A stretch of DNA of 64,000 nucleotides from the NCBI GenBank assembly GCA_017525605.1, contig JAFXSM010000035.1:1-64000 (forward strand). Direction: 5' to 3'. Source of the DNA: Treponema sp. (GTDB lineage: Bacteria; Spirochaetota; Spirochaetia; Treponematales; Treponemataceae). The translations under genes and the position numbers were made by a program. The notes under the pieces were generated by a model. The model did not search any database. It saw nothing but the letters and a program-made list of their open reading frames with translations, and was not told where the DNA came from. This document shows, one piece after another, positions 49,452 to 58,696 of this stretch (within the stretch, counting starts at the first letter, position 1; the number at the start of each line of letters is the position of its first letter).

Positions 49452-50408
49452 TTAAAGTTCGTCAGCACCAGGCTCTTCAGAGTCGTCGGCTTCTTCATCA
49501 ACCATATCGCCGTCGTCCAAATCTGAGCCTTTGTCGCCGTCAAATTCGTCGCCGAATGTGCCGTCATCGCCCGAACCGAAATCAGAATCCGAATCAGATT
49601 CCTCACCGAAATCGTCAAGGTCATCGCCTGCAAAGTCTGCAAGGCTTCCTGTTTCGTCAAGGTCTGAGTAATCCTCAGCCTCGCCGTCCTCGACTTCCTC
49701 GTAGAAGAGAATTCTACTGCAATACGGGCAGAACTTTATCGATTCGCCTTCACGAACTTCATTTGCGAACTGAGCTGGGAGAATCATGTGGCATCCCATG
49801 CAGACACCATTCTTTACAGCGACGATTCCTTCCCTGTTTCTTCTGATGATACTGTGGAATTTATGAATAGTTTCCTGATATGACTCATCAAGCGTCTCGG
49901 AAATCTCTCCCTCGACCTTGCTCAATTCAGAAAGGCGATCGTTATATCCATTGACAGTCTCTGTCATTTTTGAATTCATTGCATCGAGTTCGGCTTTCTG
50001 AGAATCGATGAACATTTCGCTGTCTTTCAATGTGTTTGAAAGGCTGGTCAATTTATCCTGCTCGCCCCTTAGCTCATCTCTCAGCAACTTTTCTCTTTCA
50101 GAAGCTTCGGTTATGTGTTTTTCAAGTGCTTCATATTCTCTATGGGCAGTTACATTGTCCATATCACGCTCGCACTTTTCGCGCTCCTCGACAGTCTTGT
50201 TCAATTCCTCTGTAAGCCCGTCAACTTTAGCTTTCACTTCTTCATATTCTGAATTCTTCTCGATGTACTGCTTTTTGAGACTCTCAACAAGCTCCTTGAG
50301 ATAGACAAGCTGCTTTGGAGCATCATCTATCAATTTTTCAAGCTCATATTTCTCAACCAAGACACCCTGAAGTGATTTCAAGCTATCAAAAACTTCTGTC
50401 ATTTCCAT
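49452..50408 (-). CDS. Coiled-coil protein with C4-type zinc ribbon
   Basis: This 318-aa protein has a long coiled coil (about 10-185), then a C4 zinc ribbon with CMGCH and CPYC pairs (about 205-230), then an acidic Asp/Glu/Gly/Ser tail of some 85 residues. The coiled-coil plus zinc-ribbon part matches a widespread bacterial family (zf-RING_7 / CT398-like) proposed to act in surface or RNA/DNA traffic; its exact role is unknown. The acidic tail is unusually long. GAGG precedes the ATG. It is separated from rpoD by a terminator. Confidence 0.88.
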   Translation of the reverse strand: MEMTEVFDSLKSLQGVLVEKYELEKLIDDAPKQLVYLKELVESLKKQYIEKNSEYEEVKAKVDGLTEELNKTVEEREKCERDMDNVTAHREYEALEKHITEASEREKLLRDELRGEQDKLTSLSNTLKDSEMFIDSQKAELDAMNSKMTETVNGYNDRLSELSKVEGEISETLDESYQETIHKFHSIIRRNREGIVAVKNGVCMGCHMILPAQFANEVREGESIKFCPYCSRILFYEEVEDGEAEDYSDLDETGSLADFAGDDLDDFGEESDSDSDFGSGDDGTFGDEFDGDKGSDLDDGDMVDEEADDSEEPGADEL

Positions 50409-50463
50409 GCAAAAAACCTCATAAAAACTATCCGTAGAGTATACAAAAATCCGATACTCATGT

Positions 50464-50511
50464 CCATAAAAACAAAGACCTCGGTTTCGACCTTTTTGTG
50501 CCGAAACCGAG
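50464..50511 (-). terminator. rpoD intrinsic terminator
   Basis: The minus strand CTCGGTTTCG (50511-50502), a 12-nt loop and CGAAACCGAG (50489-50480) form a 10-bp stem followed by a T-rich GTCTTTGTTTTT. It ends the rpoD unit. The rest of 50409-50597 shows no gene. Confidence 0.85.
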
Positions 50512-50597
50512 TCATCCTAAAAATCGACAACCAGCGGCTTTGTGAAACAACAGTTTTCAATCGCCGCTTTTATAGCGCAAAACGCCGATTGAACCTG

Positions 50598-52499
50598 TTA
50601 TATCTCGAGGTAATCATGCAGATTGCTGGCGCGCTTCGGATGTCTGAGCCGCCTCAAAGCCTTTGCCTCAATCTGACGGATACGCTCCCTTGTGACGTTG
50701 AAATACAATCCGACTTCTTCCAATGTCAGGCTGTAGCCGTCATCAAGTCCGAACCTCATCTTGAGGACTTCCTGCTCGCGTTCTGGCAACGTGTCCAAAA
50801 CAGAGCGGAGCTGCTCCTGAAGAAGCGTGTACGAAGTTCTATTTGCCGGATTTTCGACATCTTTGTCCTCGATGAAATCTCCGAGCTGGCTGTCTTCCTC
50901 TTCTCCAATCGGAGTTTCAAGCGAAATCGGCTCCCTTGCGACGTTCTTGACCTGCTTGACCCTTGCCGGCGGCCAACCGAGCTGCTGTGCAATCTCCTCG
51001 TCAGTAGGTTCTCGTCCGAGTTTCTGCATGAGCTGCCTGCTTTCGCGCACGACCTTGTTTATCTGCTCAATCATGTGAACAGGAACGCGGATTGTCCTTG
51101 CCTGGTCGCTTATCGACCTTGTGATTGCCTGGCGAATCCACCAAGTCGCGTAAGTGCTGAATTTGTAGCCCTTTCTGTACTCGAATTTTTCGACAGCCTT
51201 GATGAGACCGATGTTTCCTTCCTGAACAAGGTCAAAGAACTGGAGACCGCGGTTCGTGTATTTTTTAGCGATGGAAACGACAAGCCTCAAGTTCGCATTG
51301 ATAAGATGGTTTTTCGCTTTCGCAAGCTTTCTTGCGCCATCCTTTATCTTTTTTGCCATTTCGAGGATTTCTTCGACAGAATTCTCAAACTCGTACTCCA
51401 TTTTTCCGAGTTTCCTGTCAATCTTCTGAATCTGCGAATAGATTTCGCGGATTTCCTCGCCCTTAAGACCAAGCTCCTGCTCAAGCTTGACAGCCTCAGA
51501 GTGAATCGCAAGACGGCGGCCGAGACCTCTGAGCTCCGCGGCATTAGTCACGCGAAGCTCTTTCATCTTCTTGTCCTGCGTATTGTGGTACTCCTCAATC
51601 TTCTGGGTTGCCTCGCTGAATTTTGAGCTGAATTTATCGATTTCCTCAGTCTGAATATCAATCTGCTGAAGAGAAGGAAGAATCCTTGCGCGGAGCTCAA
51701 CAAGCTGAGGTGCATTGAACACCTCGCAAGATTTGATTTCCTCGAAAAGCTGCTTTTTCAGAGCCATGTATTTCTTCATATCGTCTTTGACAGGCTTTAT
51801 GAATTCGCCATAGCTGTTCTTGAGACGACGCTTTTCAGCCTGCGCCTCGTTGATTTCCTTTCTCGGCTTTCCAGGCTCATGCGGGTCAATCTTTCTGAAT
51901 GCCTTCTGCGAAATCTCGAAGAATTCAGGAAGCATGATTCCCGCCTGCTTGATGACATCTTTTATGATGTTCTCGCCCTCTTCCATTTCCTTGGAATACT
52001 TGACTTCCTGATCTGCCGTAAGAAGCTTCTCTTTTCCGATGTCCCTAAGGTAGAGTCTGATAGGGTCATCGATGTTGGATTCCTTGTCGCTGTTGACAAG
52101 TTTGTGGCCGTTGAAATCCGCGAGGGCATCCGCTACTTCAGCATCGATACTGTCATCGGACTTGTCACCTTCAGAATCCTCGTCGTCGAGCAGAGAATCC
52201 TCATCGTCCTCAACCTCTTCATCTTCCTCATCACCCATGTCAATTCCGTCTTCTATGACCTGAATGTTGAGCTTGCTGAGAATCTGAAGGACTTTGTCCA
52301 TGAGCTCGTTGTTCTTTTCAACGACTTCTTCTGAAGTGTTCTTGTTCTGCTCTATGTTCAAAATGGTATTAATTTCCTCAAAGGTGATTACCTGCTTTCC
52401 CTTAACGAAATTAATCAGTTTTGTCACAGAAGAGCCAAGTTTTGACGCCTCTTCCAAGATGTCGTTGTTCTCGACGTTTTTGTTTTCTACCTTCTTCAT
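50598..52499 (-). CDS. rpoD: Primary sigma factor RpoD (sigma-70)
   Basis: This 633-aa sigma factor has an acidic N-terminal section ([20 protein letters not shown]), region 1.2 ([18 protein letters not shown]), a non-conserved helical insert, region 2 ([20 protein letters not shown], the -10-recognising [19 protein letters not shown]), region 3 and region 4 ([20 protein letters not shown]). A primary factor by length and region 1.2-2.4 composition. It follows dnaG in the classical macromolecular-synthesis arrangement, here without rpsU. Confidence 0.98.
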   Translation of the reverse strand: MKKVENKNVENNDILEEASKLGSSVTKLINFVKGKQVITFEEINTILNIEQNKNTSEEVVEKNNELMDKVLQILSKLNIQVIEDGIDMGDEEDEEVEDDEDSLLDDEDSEGDKSDDSIDAEVADALADFNGHKLVNSDKESNIDDPIRLYLRDIGKEKLLTADQEVKYSKEMEEGENIIKDVIKQAGIMLPEFFEISQKAFRKIDPHEPGKPRKEINEAQAEKRRLKNSYGEFIKPVKDDMKKYMALKKQLFEEIKSCEVFNAPQLVELRARILPSLQQIDIQTEEIDKFSSKFSEATQKIEEYHNTQDKKMKELRVTNAAELRGLGRRLAIHSEAVKLEQELGLKGEEIREIYSQIQKIDRKLGKMEYEFENSVEEILEMAKKIKDGARKLAKAKNHLINANLRLVVSIAKKYTNRGLQFFDLVQEGNIGLIKAVEKFEYRKGYKFSTYATWWIRQAITRSISDQARTIRVPVHMIEQINKVVRESRQLMQKLGREPTDEEIAQQLGWPPARVKQVKNVAREPISLETPIGEEEDSQLGDFIEDKDVENPANRTSYTLLQEQLRSVLDTLPEREQEVLKMRFGLDDGYSLTLEEVGLYFNVTRERIRQIEAKALRRLRHPKRASNLHDYLEI

Positions 52500-52570
52500 A
52501 TATCCCTTTTCCTTAGTATTTTGACGATTTCAATCAAACGAATCTTTCGTTCAAAAGCCTTGAATCGAAA

Positions 52571-54376
52571 TCAAAATTCCCTGTCATTCAACTGCTTGTC
52601 CACAGCCATTTTCTCTTCGATGAGAGTTTGTAGCTCTTCTCCGTCATAAGCGGTGGTCAGCAGATTTTGAATAGAATTCTGAAGCCTCGATTGTTTTTTG
52701 ATCAGACATTTCCTTTTTATCATTTTTATGCTGTCTGCCACGGATTGTTCCGTGTTCTGCGCGTATTCTCCGGTGATGATTGACTCGTTTATCATCTGAA
52801 GAATCTTCTCGTTGTGGCAGTGCATTTGCAATGACTCAAAGGAGAACGCCCCCGATTCGTGACACTCTTTAAGAGAGGCAAATAGGCTTCTTGCAAGCGG
52901 ATTTTCAAAATCGCTCTCGGATAGCTCGGCACTCATCATATCAAACAGTTTCATGTCTGCAATGACAGCCAGCATTGCCCGGAATTCAGCGTCAGGCTTT
53001 ACATTGATATCCTCCGTATTGCCCGCTGCATTTCCGTTCTGCTGTCTCAGAATTGAATAAGATGACAGCCTGTTTTTTGCCTGCTCCCTATTCTCAAAAT
53101 CGTTGCGGATAGATTCAACCGACAGCCCGATTTTCTGGGCTATCAGATTCAATGTTGATTCCTTCTGAATGTCTGACTGCAACGCATCTACATAATCGAA
53201 AAGTTCCATGGCGATATTGGACTTTCCTTCCGGTGTGTCAACCGGAAACTTTTGCGTGAGCGACATGAGAAGGTGGTCAAAATCGAATATAGAATTCTCC
53301 ACCTCGCTCGTCAAATAATCCTTCCCAAAATTTATCATTATCTCCGCCGGGTCTTTGCCGCCTTTCAAATGAACGACCTTTACCGCGAGATTTTGTTTCC
53401 TGCACATCAATATTGCGCGCTTCGTTGCGTTCTGACCTGCGCCGTCGCTGTCAAACGAGAGATCGACCTCGTTCGCCATGCTCTTGACCATTCGGACCTG
53501 CTGCTCTGTGAGTGCCGTTCCGAGCGGCGCAACAGCATAATCGATGCCGCACTGATGATATGCAATGCAGTCCATGTACCCTTCGCAAAAAATCACTTTC
53601 TTGTGGGTTCTTATCGACTGCTTCGCAAAGTTGAATCCGAAAAGCGTCTCACCCTTCTGATACCACATCAGGTCAGTCGAATTGAGATACTTAGGCACTC
53701 CGTCTGGACTCAGCGTTCGCCCTCCGAAAGCAACGACATCGCCGTTCCTGTTGAATATCGGGAACATGAGCCTGTCCGTGAAAAATGCGATGTCCCTATA
53801 TTTTCGGCTGAAAAGCCCGGATTCCGCCAAGAAATCATCTGTAAAATTCTGCGACTTGAGAAAATTCCTCAGCCAAAACCTGTCGGCAGGCGCGTACCCA
53901 AGGCGGAATTTCTCGATGGTTTCATCGGTAAGTCCTCTTCCTTTTATATACTTCAATGCATTCGCGCCTGATTCCGTCTGCGTCAGAATATAATGGAACG
54001 ACCCCGCCATTCTGTTGTACAGCTCGATGTATTCTTTTTTGCGTTTTTCGGACTCATCGGGGACATATTCACCGTCATCGTAATGAAGTTCCACTCCATA
54101 ACGCTTTGCAAGCCGCTCGATTGCCTCCGGGAAAGAGATTTTCTCAATCTCCTGCACGAACTTTATGACATTTCCGCTCGCCTTGCAGCCGAAACAATGA
54201 TAGAACTTCTTGTCAACGTTCACCGAAAAAGAAGGTGTTTTCTCGCTGTGGAACGGGCAGCAGCCGAACCAGTTCACGCCTCGGTTCGTAAGCTGCACAT
54301 ACTCGCTGACGACGGAAACAATATCCGCAACCTGCTTCACTTCCTGAATAGAAGACTGCGATATAATTCTTGGCAT
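52571..54376 (-). CDS. dnaG: DNA primase DnaG
   Basis: This 601-aa primase makes RNA primers for replication. The N-terminal CHC2 zinc finger (CPFHSEKTPSF then HCFGC) lies at about residues 40-65. The core has RGLTDETIEKFRLGYAP, the Toprim Glu in IFCEGYMDCIAYHQ, and LSFDSDGAGQNA with its metal-binding Asps. The C-terminal helicase-binding domain is divergent. It is upstream of rpoD by 71 bp and downstream of mltG by 4 bp. Confidence 0.97.
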   Translation of the reverse strand: MPRIISQSSIQEVKQVADIVSVVSEYVQLTNRGVNWFGCCPFHSEKTPSFSVNVDKKFYHCFGCKASGNVIKFVQEIEKISFPEAIERLAKRYGVELHYDDGEYVPDESEKRKKEYIELYNRMAGSFHYILTQTESGANALKYIKGRGLTDETIEKFRLGYAPADRFWLRNFLKSQNFTDDFLAESGLFSRKYRDIAFFTDRLMFPIFNRNGDVVAFGGRTLSPDGVPKYLNSTDLMWYQKGETLFGFNFAKQSIRTHKKVIFCEGYMDCIAYHQCGIDYAVAPLGTALTEQQVRMVKSMANEVDLSFDSDGAGQNATKRAILMCRKQNLAVKVVHLKGGKDPAEIMINFGKDYLTSEVENSIFDFDHLLMSLTQKFPVDTPEGKSNIAMELFDYVDALQSDIQKESTLNLIAQKIGLSVESIRNDFENREQAKNRLSSYSILRQQNGNAAGNTEDINVKPDAEFRAMLAVIADMKLFDMMSAELSESDFENPLARSLFASLKECHESGAFSFESLQMHCHNEKILQMINESIITGEYAQNTEQSVADSIKMIKRKCLIKKQSRLQNSIQNLLTTAYDGEELQTLIEEKMAVDKQLNDREF

Positions 54377-54380
54377 TGCG

Positions 54381-55601
54381 TCAGTTTACCTTCTTTGTTC
54401 TGAATTCTGCCGTCGCTCTTGCATGAGCCTTCAGCGTCCTTGAAAAAGTATGAGAGCCTCTTTCCGAATCCGTAAGAGTAAAATAATAAAAATTTGACTC
54501 AGCGGGATTTAAAACTGCGGAAATCGCAACTTTTCCCGGATTCGATATAGGCCCGGGCGGAAGCGCAGACCACTTGTAAGTGTTGTACGGACTGTCGATT
54601 TTCAAATCCTTGTAAGTTATGACCTCTGGATGCGGCTTGCCCTGAATCTCCGTGATTATGTATTCGATAGTCGCGCAAGACTCGAGCCCCATTCCGACAT
54701 CCATCCTGTTCAGAAAGACACTAGCAATCAGCGGTGCCTCTTCGTCAACCCTGTATTCCCTTTCGACAATCGAAGCAAGTATGAGCTTCGTGTAATCGAT
54801 GCTCGTTGCGTTTTCCTGACCTTCAATCGACTGCAAATTCTCAAAGAAGTTTTCAATCATCATCGAAACAACTTCATTGGCATCCATGTTCGGATAAAAA
54901 TAATATGTATCCGGGAAAAGATACCCTTCGCAGTTCGCCGCCTGTATGCCGAATTTCTTCAAAGTATCCTGATTCGATGCCGCCTGGATAAACTCGTCAT
55001 AATCACAGACTTTGTTCTGCTCCAGAAGCCTTGCGATTTTTCTTGTCGTAAGTCCTTCCGGTATCGACGTTTTTACAAATGCCTGCTTTCCGTCAACGAA
55101 CAGTTTTATTATCTCAACGGTGTCCATTGCTGGCGAAATCTCATAAACGCCTGACTTAAAGACGATTTCTTTATCAGCTTTCAAAAGAAGATTCGGAAAA
55201 CGGACAATGTAATAGAAGACTTTCGAAGACTTTATGAGATTCTTCTCCTTGAGCATCTCAGCGATAGACCTGACGCTCATTCCGGTCGGAATAGTCACAT
55301 ACTGCGACGAAGCATTTCCGCTTTCGTACTCAACTGGCGAAATCATGTCATTGAGAACGGCAAGCCCGAGAATGACTGCGATAAAGCCGACCAACACGAA
55401 TATAAGAAAAATGATTGCGCCACGATGTTTTTTCTGCTTAGGCGCAACTTCATTTTCAGTTTCCTCGTTTTTTTTGTCTGCGTTCCTTTCGCTTTTCTCG
55501 TTCACGGATTCATTTTTACTGTTATCTTTTACGGATTCGCTTTTTGAGGTTTCTTTCGCTTTTTTCTCTTCTTTTTTCGCAGGTTGCTCTTTCTTTTTCA
55601 T
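54381..55601 (-). CDS. mltG: Endolytic murein transglycosylase MltG (YceG family)
   Basis: This is a 406-aa protein. A very charged Lys/Glu/Ser N-terminal tail (about 1-70) precedes a membrane segment (IIFLIFVLVGFIAVILGLAV) and then the extracytoplasmic YceG domain, with IPEGLTTRKIARLL and the active-site Glu in ASIVEREYRVDEEAPLIASV (about 290). It ends growing glycan strands. I chose ATG 55601, with AAGGGA five bases upstream, over an in-frame ATG eight codons earlier. Confidence 0.93.
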   Translation of the reverse strand: MKKKEQPAKKEEKKAKETSKSESVKDNSKNESVNEKSERNADKKNEETENEVAPKQKKHRGAIIFLIFVLVGFIAVILGLAVLNDMISPVEYESGNASSQYVTIPTGMSVRSIAEMLKEKNLIKSSKVFYYIVRFPNLLLKADKEIVFKSGVYEISPAMDTVEIIKLFVDGKQAFVKTSIPEGLTTRKIARLLEQNKVCDYDEFIQAASNQDTLKKFGIQAANCEGYLFPDTYYFYPNMDANEVVSMMIENFFENLQSIEGQENATSIDYTKLILASIVEREYRVDEEAPLIASVFLNRMDVGMGLESCATIEYIITEIQGKPHPEVITYKDLKIDSPYNTYKWSALPPGPISNPGKVAISAVLNPAESNFYYFTLTDSERGSHTFSRTLKAHARATAEFRTKKVN

Positions 55602-55635
55602 TTTGTCCCTTATTCCAAAATACAAAACATGAGTT

Positions 55636-55884
55636 TTAAGAATAGAAATTCATCACCTCAGATATTGTCATAGAATTATAGATTTTATCCTCAATCAAAT
55701 CTTCCAGCGATTCCAATTCGGCAGGAACATCGGACTGATGGCTTCTAAAAAATTTTGACAAAGCCTTCATTTCCGCGTCAGAAAAATGGTAGTCAAAATC
55801 AAGTAATTTAGGGCTTTCGTCCAGTTCGCTTGTTTCGTTAAATGAAGGTGTATCTTCGGAATCAATTCCAGATGTGTCTATCAT
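55636..55884 (-). CDS. Small acidic protein, unknown function
   Basis: This 82-aa acidic protein starts MIDTSGIDSEDTPSFNE and its second half is helical (FSDAEMKALSKFFRSHQSDV). No domain is recognised. Its ATG overlaps the stop of the upstream hydrolase gene by 4 nt (ATGA), which supports translation, and mltG follows 34 bp later. Confidence 0.65.
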   Translation of the reverse strand: MIDTSGIDSEDTPSFNETSELDESPKLLDFDYHFSDAEMKALSKFFRSHQSDVPAELESLEDLIEDKIYNSMTISEVMNFYS

Positions 55885-56834
55885 AATTTTATGTCTAATC
55901 CTTCAATTGCCAAATGAACTTTTACTTGTGCGCTCGTCGCATAATCAGCATACCATTGCGCCGATTCCAATATCGACTCCAGTTTTCTGTCGTCATACAT
56001 CGGCTCGTGGTGGAACAAGTATATTTCGCCGATATTCCACGTTGCCGCAAAATCGATTGCATAACAGAACGAAGAATGCCCCCAATGCTCTTTCCTGAAC
56101 GCCTCTTCGACAGTGTACTGCGAATCGAGCACAAGGATGTCCGCATTCTCGAAAACGCTTGAGTGCGACGGAGAATGCTCAAAATCACGCTCGGTCAACT
56201 CGACATCTGTCGCATAAACAAAACTTTTCGTGCGCCTGTCTTCTCCCCGTTCCTCAACTCTGTAGCTGAACGATTTGCCGGGATGCGACATTTCTACGCA
56301 ACGGATTTTCAAACCGTCGATTTCAACTGTATCTTCTGGTTTTATCAAATGGAAATTGATATTTTTCGTGAGAGAATCAAACGTCACGGGAAAATACGGA
56401 GGAATCATCTGGTCTCGCAAGAATTCTTCCATATTCTCAAACGGCGAATATATGTCGATTACTGCATTCGGATTGTACGCTTGGTCAAAAAAAGGAAGCC
56501 CCTGTATATGATCCCAATGAAAATGCGAAAAGAACATATTGTAATGAAAATCTTTCTGGGGAACTCCGAGTTTGCCCATGCAGCGGATTCCTGTTCCTGC
56601 GTCAAAAATAAGCTTTGTGTCATTTCCGGCACTAATTTCGACGCACGGAGAATTTCCTCCGACAGTTCCGTATATCCACTTCGGAAGCGAAGCGATGAAT
56701 TTTTTCTTCGATTCGTCCGATTCCGCATCTTCTTTCGTCATGCGCTGAATCGCGGCGGAAATTTTCGCCTGAACCTGAGCGGGTGTAAGCGGTGTTGGAA
56801 TTGAGCCTCGAACTCCCCAAAAATGAATATTCAT
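55881..56834 (-). CDS. Metallo-beta-lactamase-fold hydrolase
   Basis: This is a 317-aa MBL-fold protein that starts MNIHFWGVRGSIPTPLTPAQ and carries the metal-binding FSHFHWDHIQGLPFF (about residue 112), EMSHPGKSFSYRVEE, YATDVELTERD and EHWGHSSFCYAIDFAAT. The GVRGSIPTP start is typical of a subgroup annotated as phosphoribosyl 1,2-cyclic phosphate phosphodiesterase-like. The substrate is unknown. ATGA overlap with the upstream YkgJ-like gene indicates coupling. Confidence 0.92.
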   Translation of the reverse strand: MNIHFWGVRGSIPTPLTPAQVQAKISAAIQRMTKEDAESDESKKKFIASLPKWIYGTVGGNSPCVEISAGNDTKLIFDAGTGIRCMGKLGVPQKDFHYNMFFSHFHWDHIQGLPFFDQAYNPNAVIDIYSPFENMEEFLRDQMIPPYFPVTFDSLTKNINFHLIKPEDTVEIDGLKIRCVEMSHPGKSFSYRVEERGEDRRTKSFVYATDVELTERDFEHSPSHSSVFENADILVLDSQYTVEEAFRKEHWGHSSFCYAIDFAATWNIGEIYLFHHEPMYDDRKLESILESAQWYADYATSAQVKVHLAIEGLDIKL

Positions 56835-57346
56835 TTAGCATCTCCTCCGTTATTTCCGTCATCGTTCTTAAGATTATAGTCGACGCTGTGTTTTTTTTCG
56901 AATTCTATTTTATGGACAGGCTCAATACTATCATACAGAGAAGACTGCTCCTCTATCTGCTCTTTCGTCCAGACTTTTCCGTCGGCGGCATTTATTCCCG
57001 GGCAATCTTTTTCGCAGGAATTCCATGATTCCTGACTTTCAATCATCCATGACCAAAAAGGATATGTCGAGCACTGCGTCGGGCGGGCTTCATAGGCACT
57101 GCAACCGCAGTCTGCCTTCCAAAGTACGCAGTCATAATTGCGCATTTCTTTCAGACAAAGAACTTCCGTATTGTCCGTATACCACATCCACCGACAATAC
57201 ATGCTGACAAATTGCACTTCGTCCATTTGGAACTTGGCACACAACCTGTGAAGGTCATCGTAACTCAGATAGACGACACCCGGTGACAGCCTGCAGCAGT
57301 CTGAACACCTATTGCATGAAAATTTCAGTCCGTTGTCGTAAAACAT
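56831..57346 (-). CDS. YkgJ-family Cys-rich (Fe/Zn cluster) protein
   Basis: This 171-aa protein has a CxxCxxCC pattern, CNRCSDCCRLSPGVVYL, near residue 11-27 and further cysteines (CVLWKADCGCSAYEARPTQC, YPFWSWM). This is the CxxCxxCC (YkgJ/FliB-N-like) family, thought to bind a metal or cluster. A role in protein lysine modification is known only for FliB relatives. It is the first gene of a coupled unit with the MBL hydrolase and the small acidic protein. Confidence 0.85.
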   Translation of the reverse strand: MFYDNGLKFSCNRCSDCCRLSPGVVYLSYDDLHRLCAKFQMDEVQFVSMYCRWMWYTDNTEVLCLKEMRNYDCVLWKADCGCSAYEARPTQCSTYPFWSWMIESQESWNSCEKDCPGINAADGKVWTKEQIEEQSSLYDSIEPVHKIEFEKKHSVDYNLKNDDGNNGGDAK

Positions 57347-57373
57347 CGCACCTCCACTCTGTTCGTTGTCAGA

Positions 57374-57418
57374 TAAAAAAAAGGTCTTGAGAAAATTCTG
57401 TAAGACATCTCAAGACCT
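57374..57418 (-). terminator. tRNA operon terminator
   Basis: The minus strand AGGTCTTGAGA (57418-57408) pairs with TCTCAAGACCT (57392-57382), then T7 follows. It lies 5 bp past the tRNA-Tyr 3' end. Confidence 0.92.
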
Positions 57419-57422
57419 GATA

Positions 57423-57504
57423 TGGGGAGTGAGGGACTCGGACCCCCGAACCCGATAGGGAGCGGATTTACAGTCCGCCGCAATTGCCGCTATGCGAACT
57501 CCCC
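57423..57504 (-). tRNA. tRNA-Tyr (GTA)
   Basis: This 82-nt class II tRNA has acceptor GGGGAGT pairing ACTCCCC, anticodon loop CTGTAAA with anticodon GTA, a variable arm and T-loop GGTCCGAGTCC-type. No CCA is encoded; the discriminator is A. It lies 3 bp downstream of tRNA-Thr in the same transcript. Confidence 0.95.
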
Positions 57505-57507
57505 ATT

Positions 57508-57580
57508 AGCTGCCTGTAGGACTTGGACCCACGACCCCGAGATTACAAATCACGTGCTCTACCAACTGAGCTAAGGCAGC
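57508..57580 (-). tRNA. tRNA-Thr (TGT)
   Basis: This 73-nt tRNA has acceptor GCTGCCT pairing AGGCAGC, D-arm AGCTCAGTTGGTAGAGC, anticodon loop TTTGTAA with anticodon TGT, and T-arm GTGGGTCCAAGTCCTAC. No CCA is encoded, which fits the cca gene nearby. Confidence 0.96.
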
Positions 57581-57625
57581 GTTTTTATTTTTATTCCTAA
57601 GAACTTGTCGTTCGGAACGAGTAAT

Positions 57626-57654
57626 AATATATACTCTTATAAAAAAACTGTCAA
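57626..57654 (-). promoter_or_regulatory. tRNA operon promoter
   Basis: The minus strand has TTGACA (57654-57649), 17 bp, then TATATT (57631-57626). This is near-consensus sigma-70 and starts about 40 nt before tRNA-Thr. Confidence 0.88.
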
Positions 57655-57684
57655 TAACTTTTGCAATTTTTTTATTTTTTTTTG

Positions 57685-58065
57685 CTATTTTTTTTCACAG
57701 AAATCAGGGCGGAGCTTTTCGCCGCCGTTTATGTAGACATGATTAAGTTTTGAAGATTCCGTCATGTAGCAAGTCACGAGAACCCTAATCATTTTTTCAG
57801 GAGAATTGTCGATAGCTGGCTCCTGGCTGCAAAAAAGCGCGCATGAAGACACATCAAATGAATCCTGCCCTCTTCTGATGGCGGCAGCCGGATTCATCGC
57901 TGTCAAATCGCCGGTCTGCGTAAACTGAATCGAAACAATGTCTTCAGGCGAAAGTGAATTTTCCGCAAAAAGCTTTAGGCACATCTCCACTACATTTTTC
58001 TGAATCGATTCCTTCGTGTTTTCGGCTCCAGTAGCTCCTCGTAGCCCATAAAGTCGCTTGTTCAT
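57685..58065 (-). CDS. aroH: AroH-type monofunctional chorismate mutase
   Basis: This 126-aa enzyme converts chorismate to prephenate on the way to Phe/Tyr. Features are the N-terminal LYGLRGATGAENTKESI, IQFTQTGDLTAMNPAAAIRRG and a central CSQEPAIDNS, matching the trimeric AroH (Bacillus-type) fold rather than the helical AroQ type. The start ATG at 58065 has GGAGG five bases upstream; the longer reading would begin at TTG inside that site. Confidence 0.9.
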   Translation of the reverse strand: MNKRLYGLRGATGAENTKESIQKNVVEMCLKLFAENSLSPEDIVSIQFTQTGDLTAMNPAAAIRRGQDSFDVSSCALFCSQEPAIDNSPEKMIRVLVTCYMTESSKLNHVYINGGEKLRPDFCEKK

Positions 58066-58159
58066 CAAAACCTCCAATTGTTGTCATTAGACTGTCCTAA
58101 TGATAATTTTAAAAATAGTTTGGTTCAATAAACACAAATAGCATATTGGATATTTTTGA

Positions 58160-58681
58160 GTGGAATATATGAGCGATAAAAACGATAAAGACAAAAACGA
58201 AAAAATCGATGACGAGGAAAACTTCGATTTCAGCATGATGAACGAAGTTGAAATTGAGACGCTGAACATTGATGAAGTCGAGGACATTGACGATTTCGGA
58301 GTGCTGGAAGAATTCAAGGAAAAATTCCTGGACACAAACATTCAGGAACGAATTCCGATGCTGTTCAGGCTTACGCGAAGAGGTGTCGTATTTTTGTCGC
58401 TGCTGATGTGGGGGCTTTTCCTGATGTTCGTTCTCGGCAATTTCCAGAAATTCCTCGATTCGGATTTGAATCTCATTTTGTTTCTCACGACTTCAGTTTC
58501 GATTCTGCTCGCATTGATGAGCGCGACGGCGATAATCGAATGCATTTTCTGCGCCATAATCATCAGAAAGATCCGGTACATTTTCTATTCGGTGTTTTTC
58601 ATAATCGATTTGGCGTTTGCAGCCGTCATCGCAGTTTTTTCGCGGAGCGTGAACATGATTTCGCTCGGAGCAATATTTTAA
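58160..58681 (+). CDS. Small membrane protein with acidic N-terminus, unknown function
   Basis: This 173-aa protein has a strongly charged cytoplasmic-type N-terminal part (about 1-65, rich in Asp/Glu/Lys) and three hydrophobic segments: about 75-95, 100-125 and 130-155. No domain is recognised. GAGTGG before the ATG is a weak ribosome-binding site. It stands alone between aroH (-) and thiN (-). Confidence 0.7.
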   Translation: MEYMSDKNDKDKNEKIDDEENFDFSMMNEVEIETLNIDEVEDIDDFGVLEEFKEKFLDTNIQERIPMLFRLTRRGVVFLSLLMWGLFLMFVLGNFQKFLDSDLNLILFLTTSVSILLALMSATAIIECIFCAIIIRKIRYIFYSVFFIIDLAFAAVIAVFSRSVNMISLGAIF

Positions 58682-58696
58682 ATCGGCATTTTGAAT

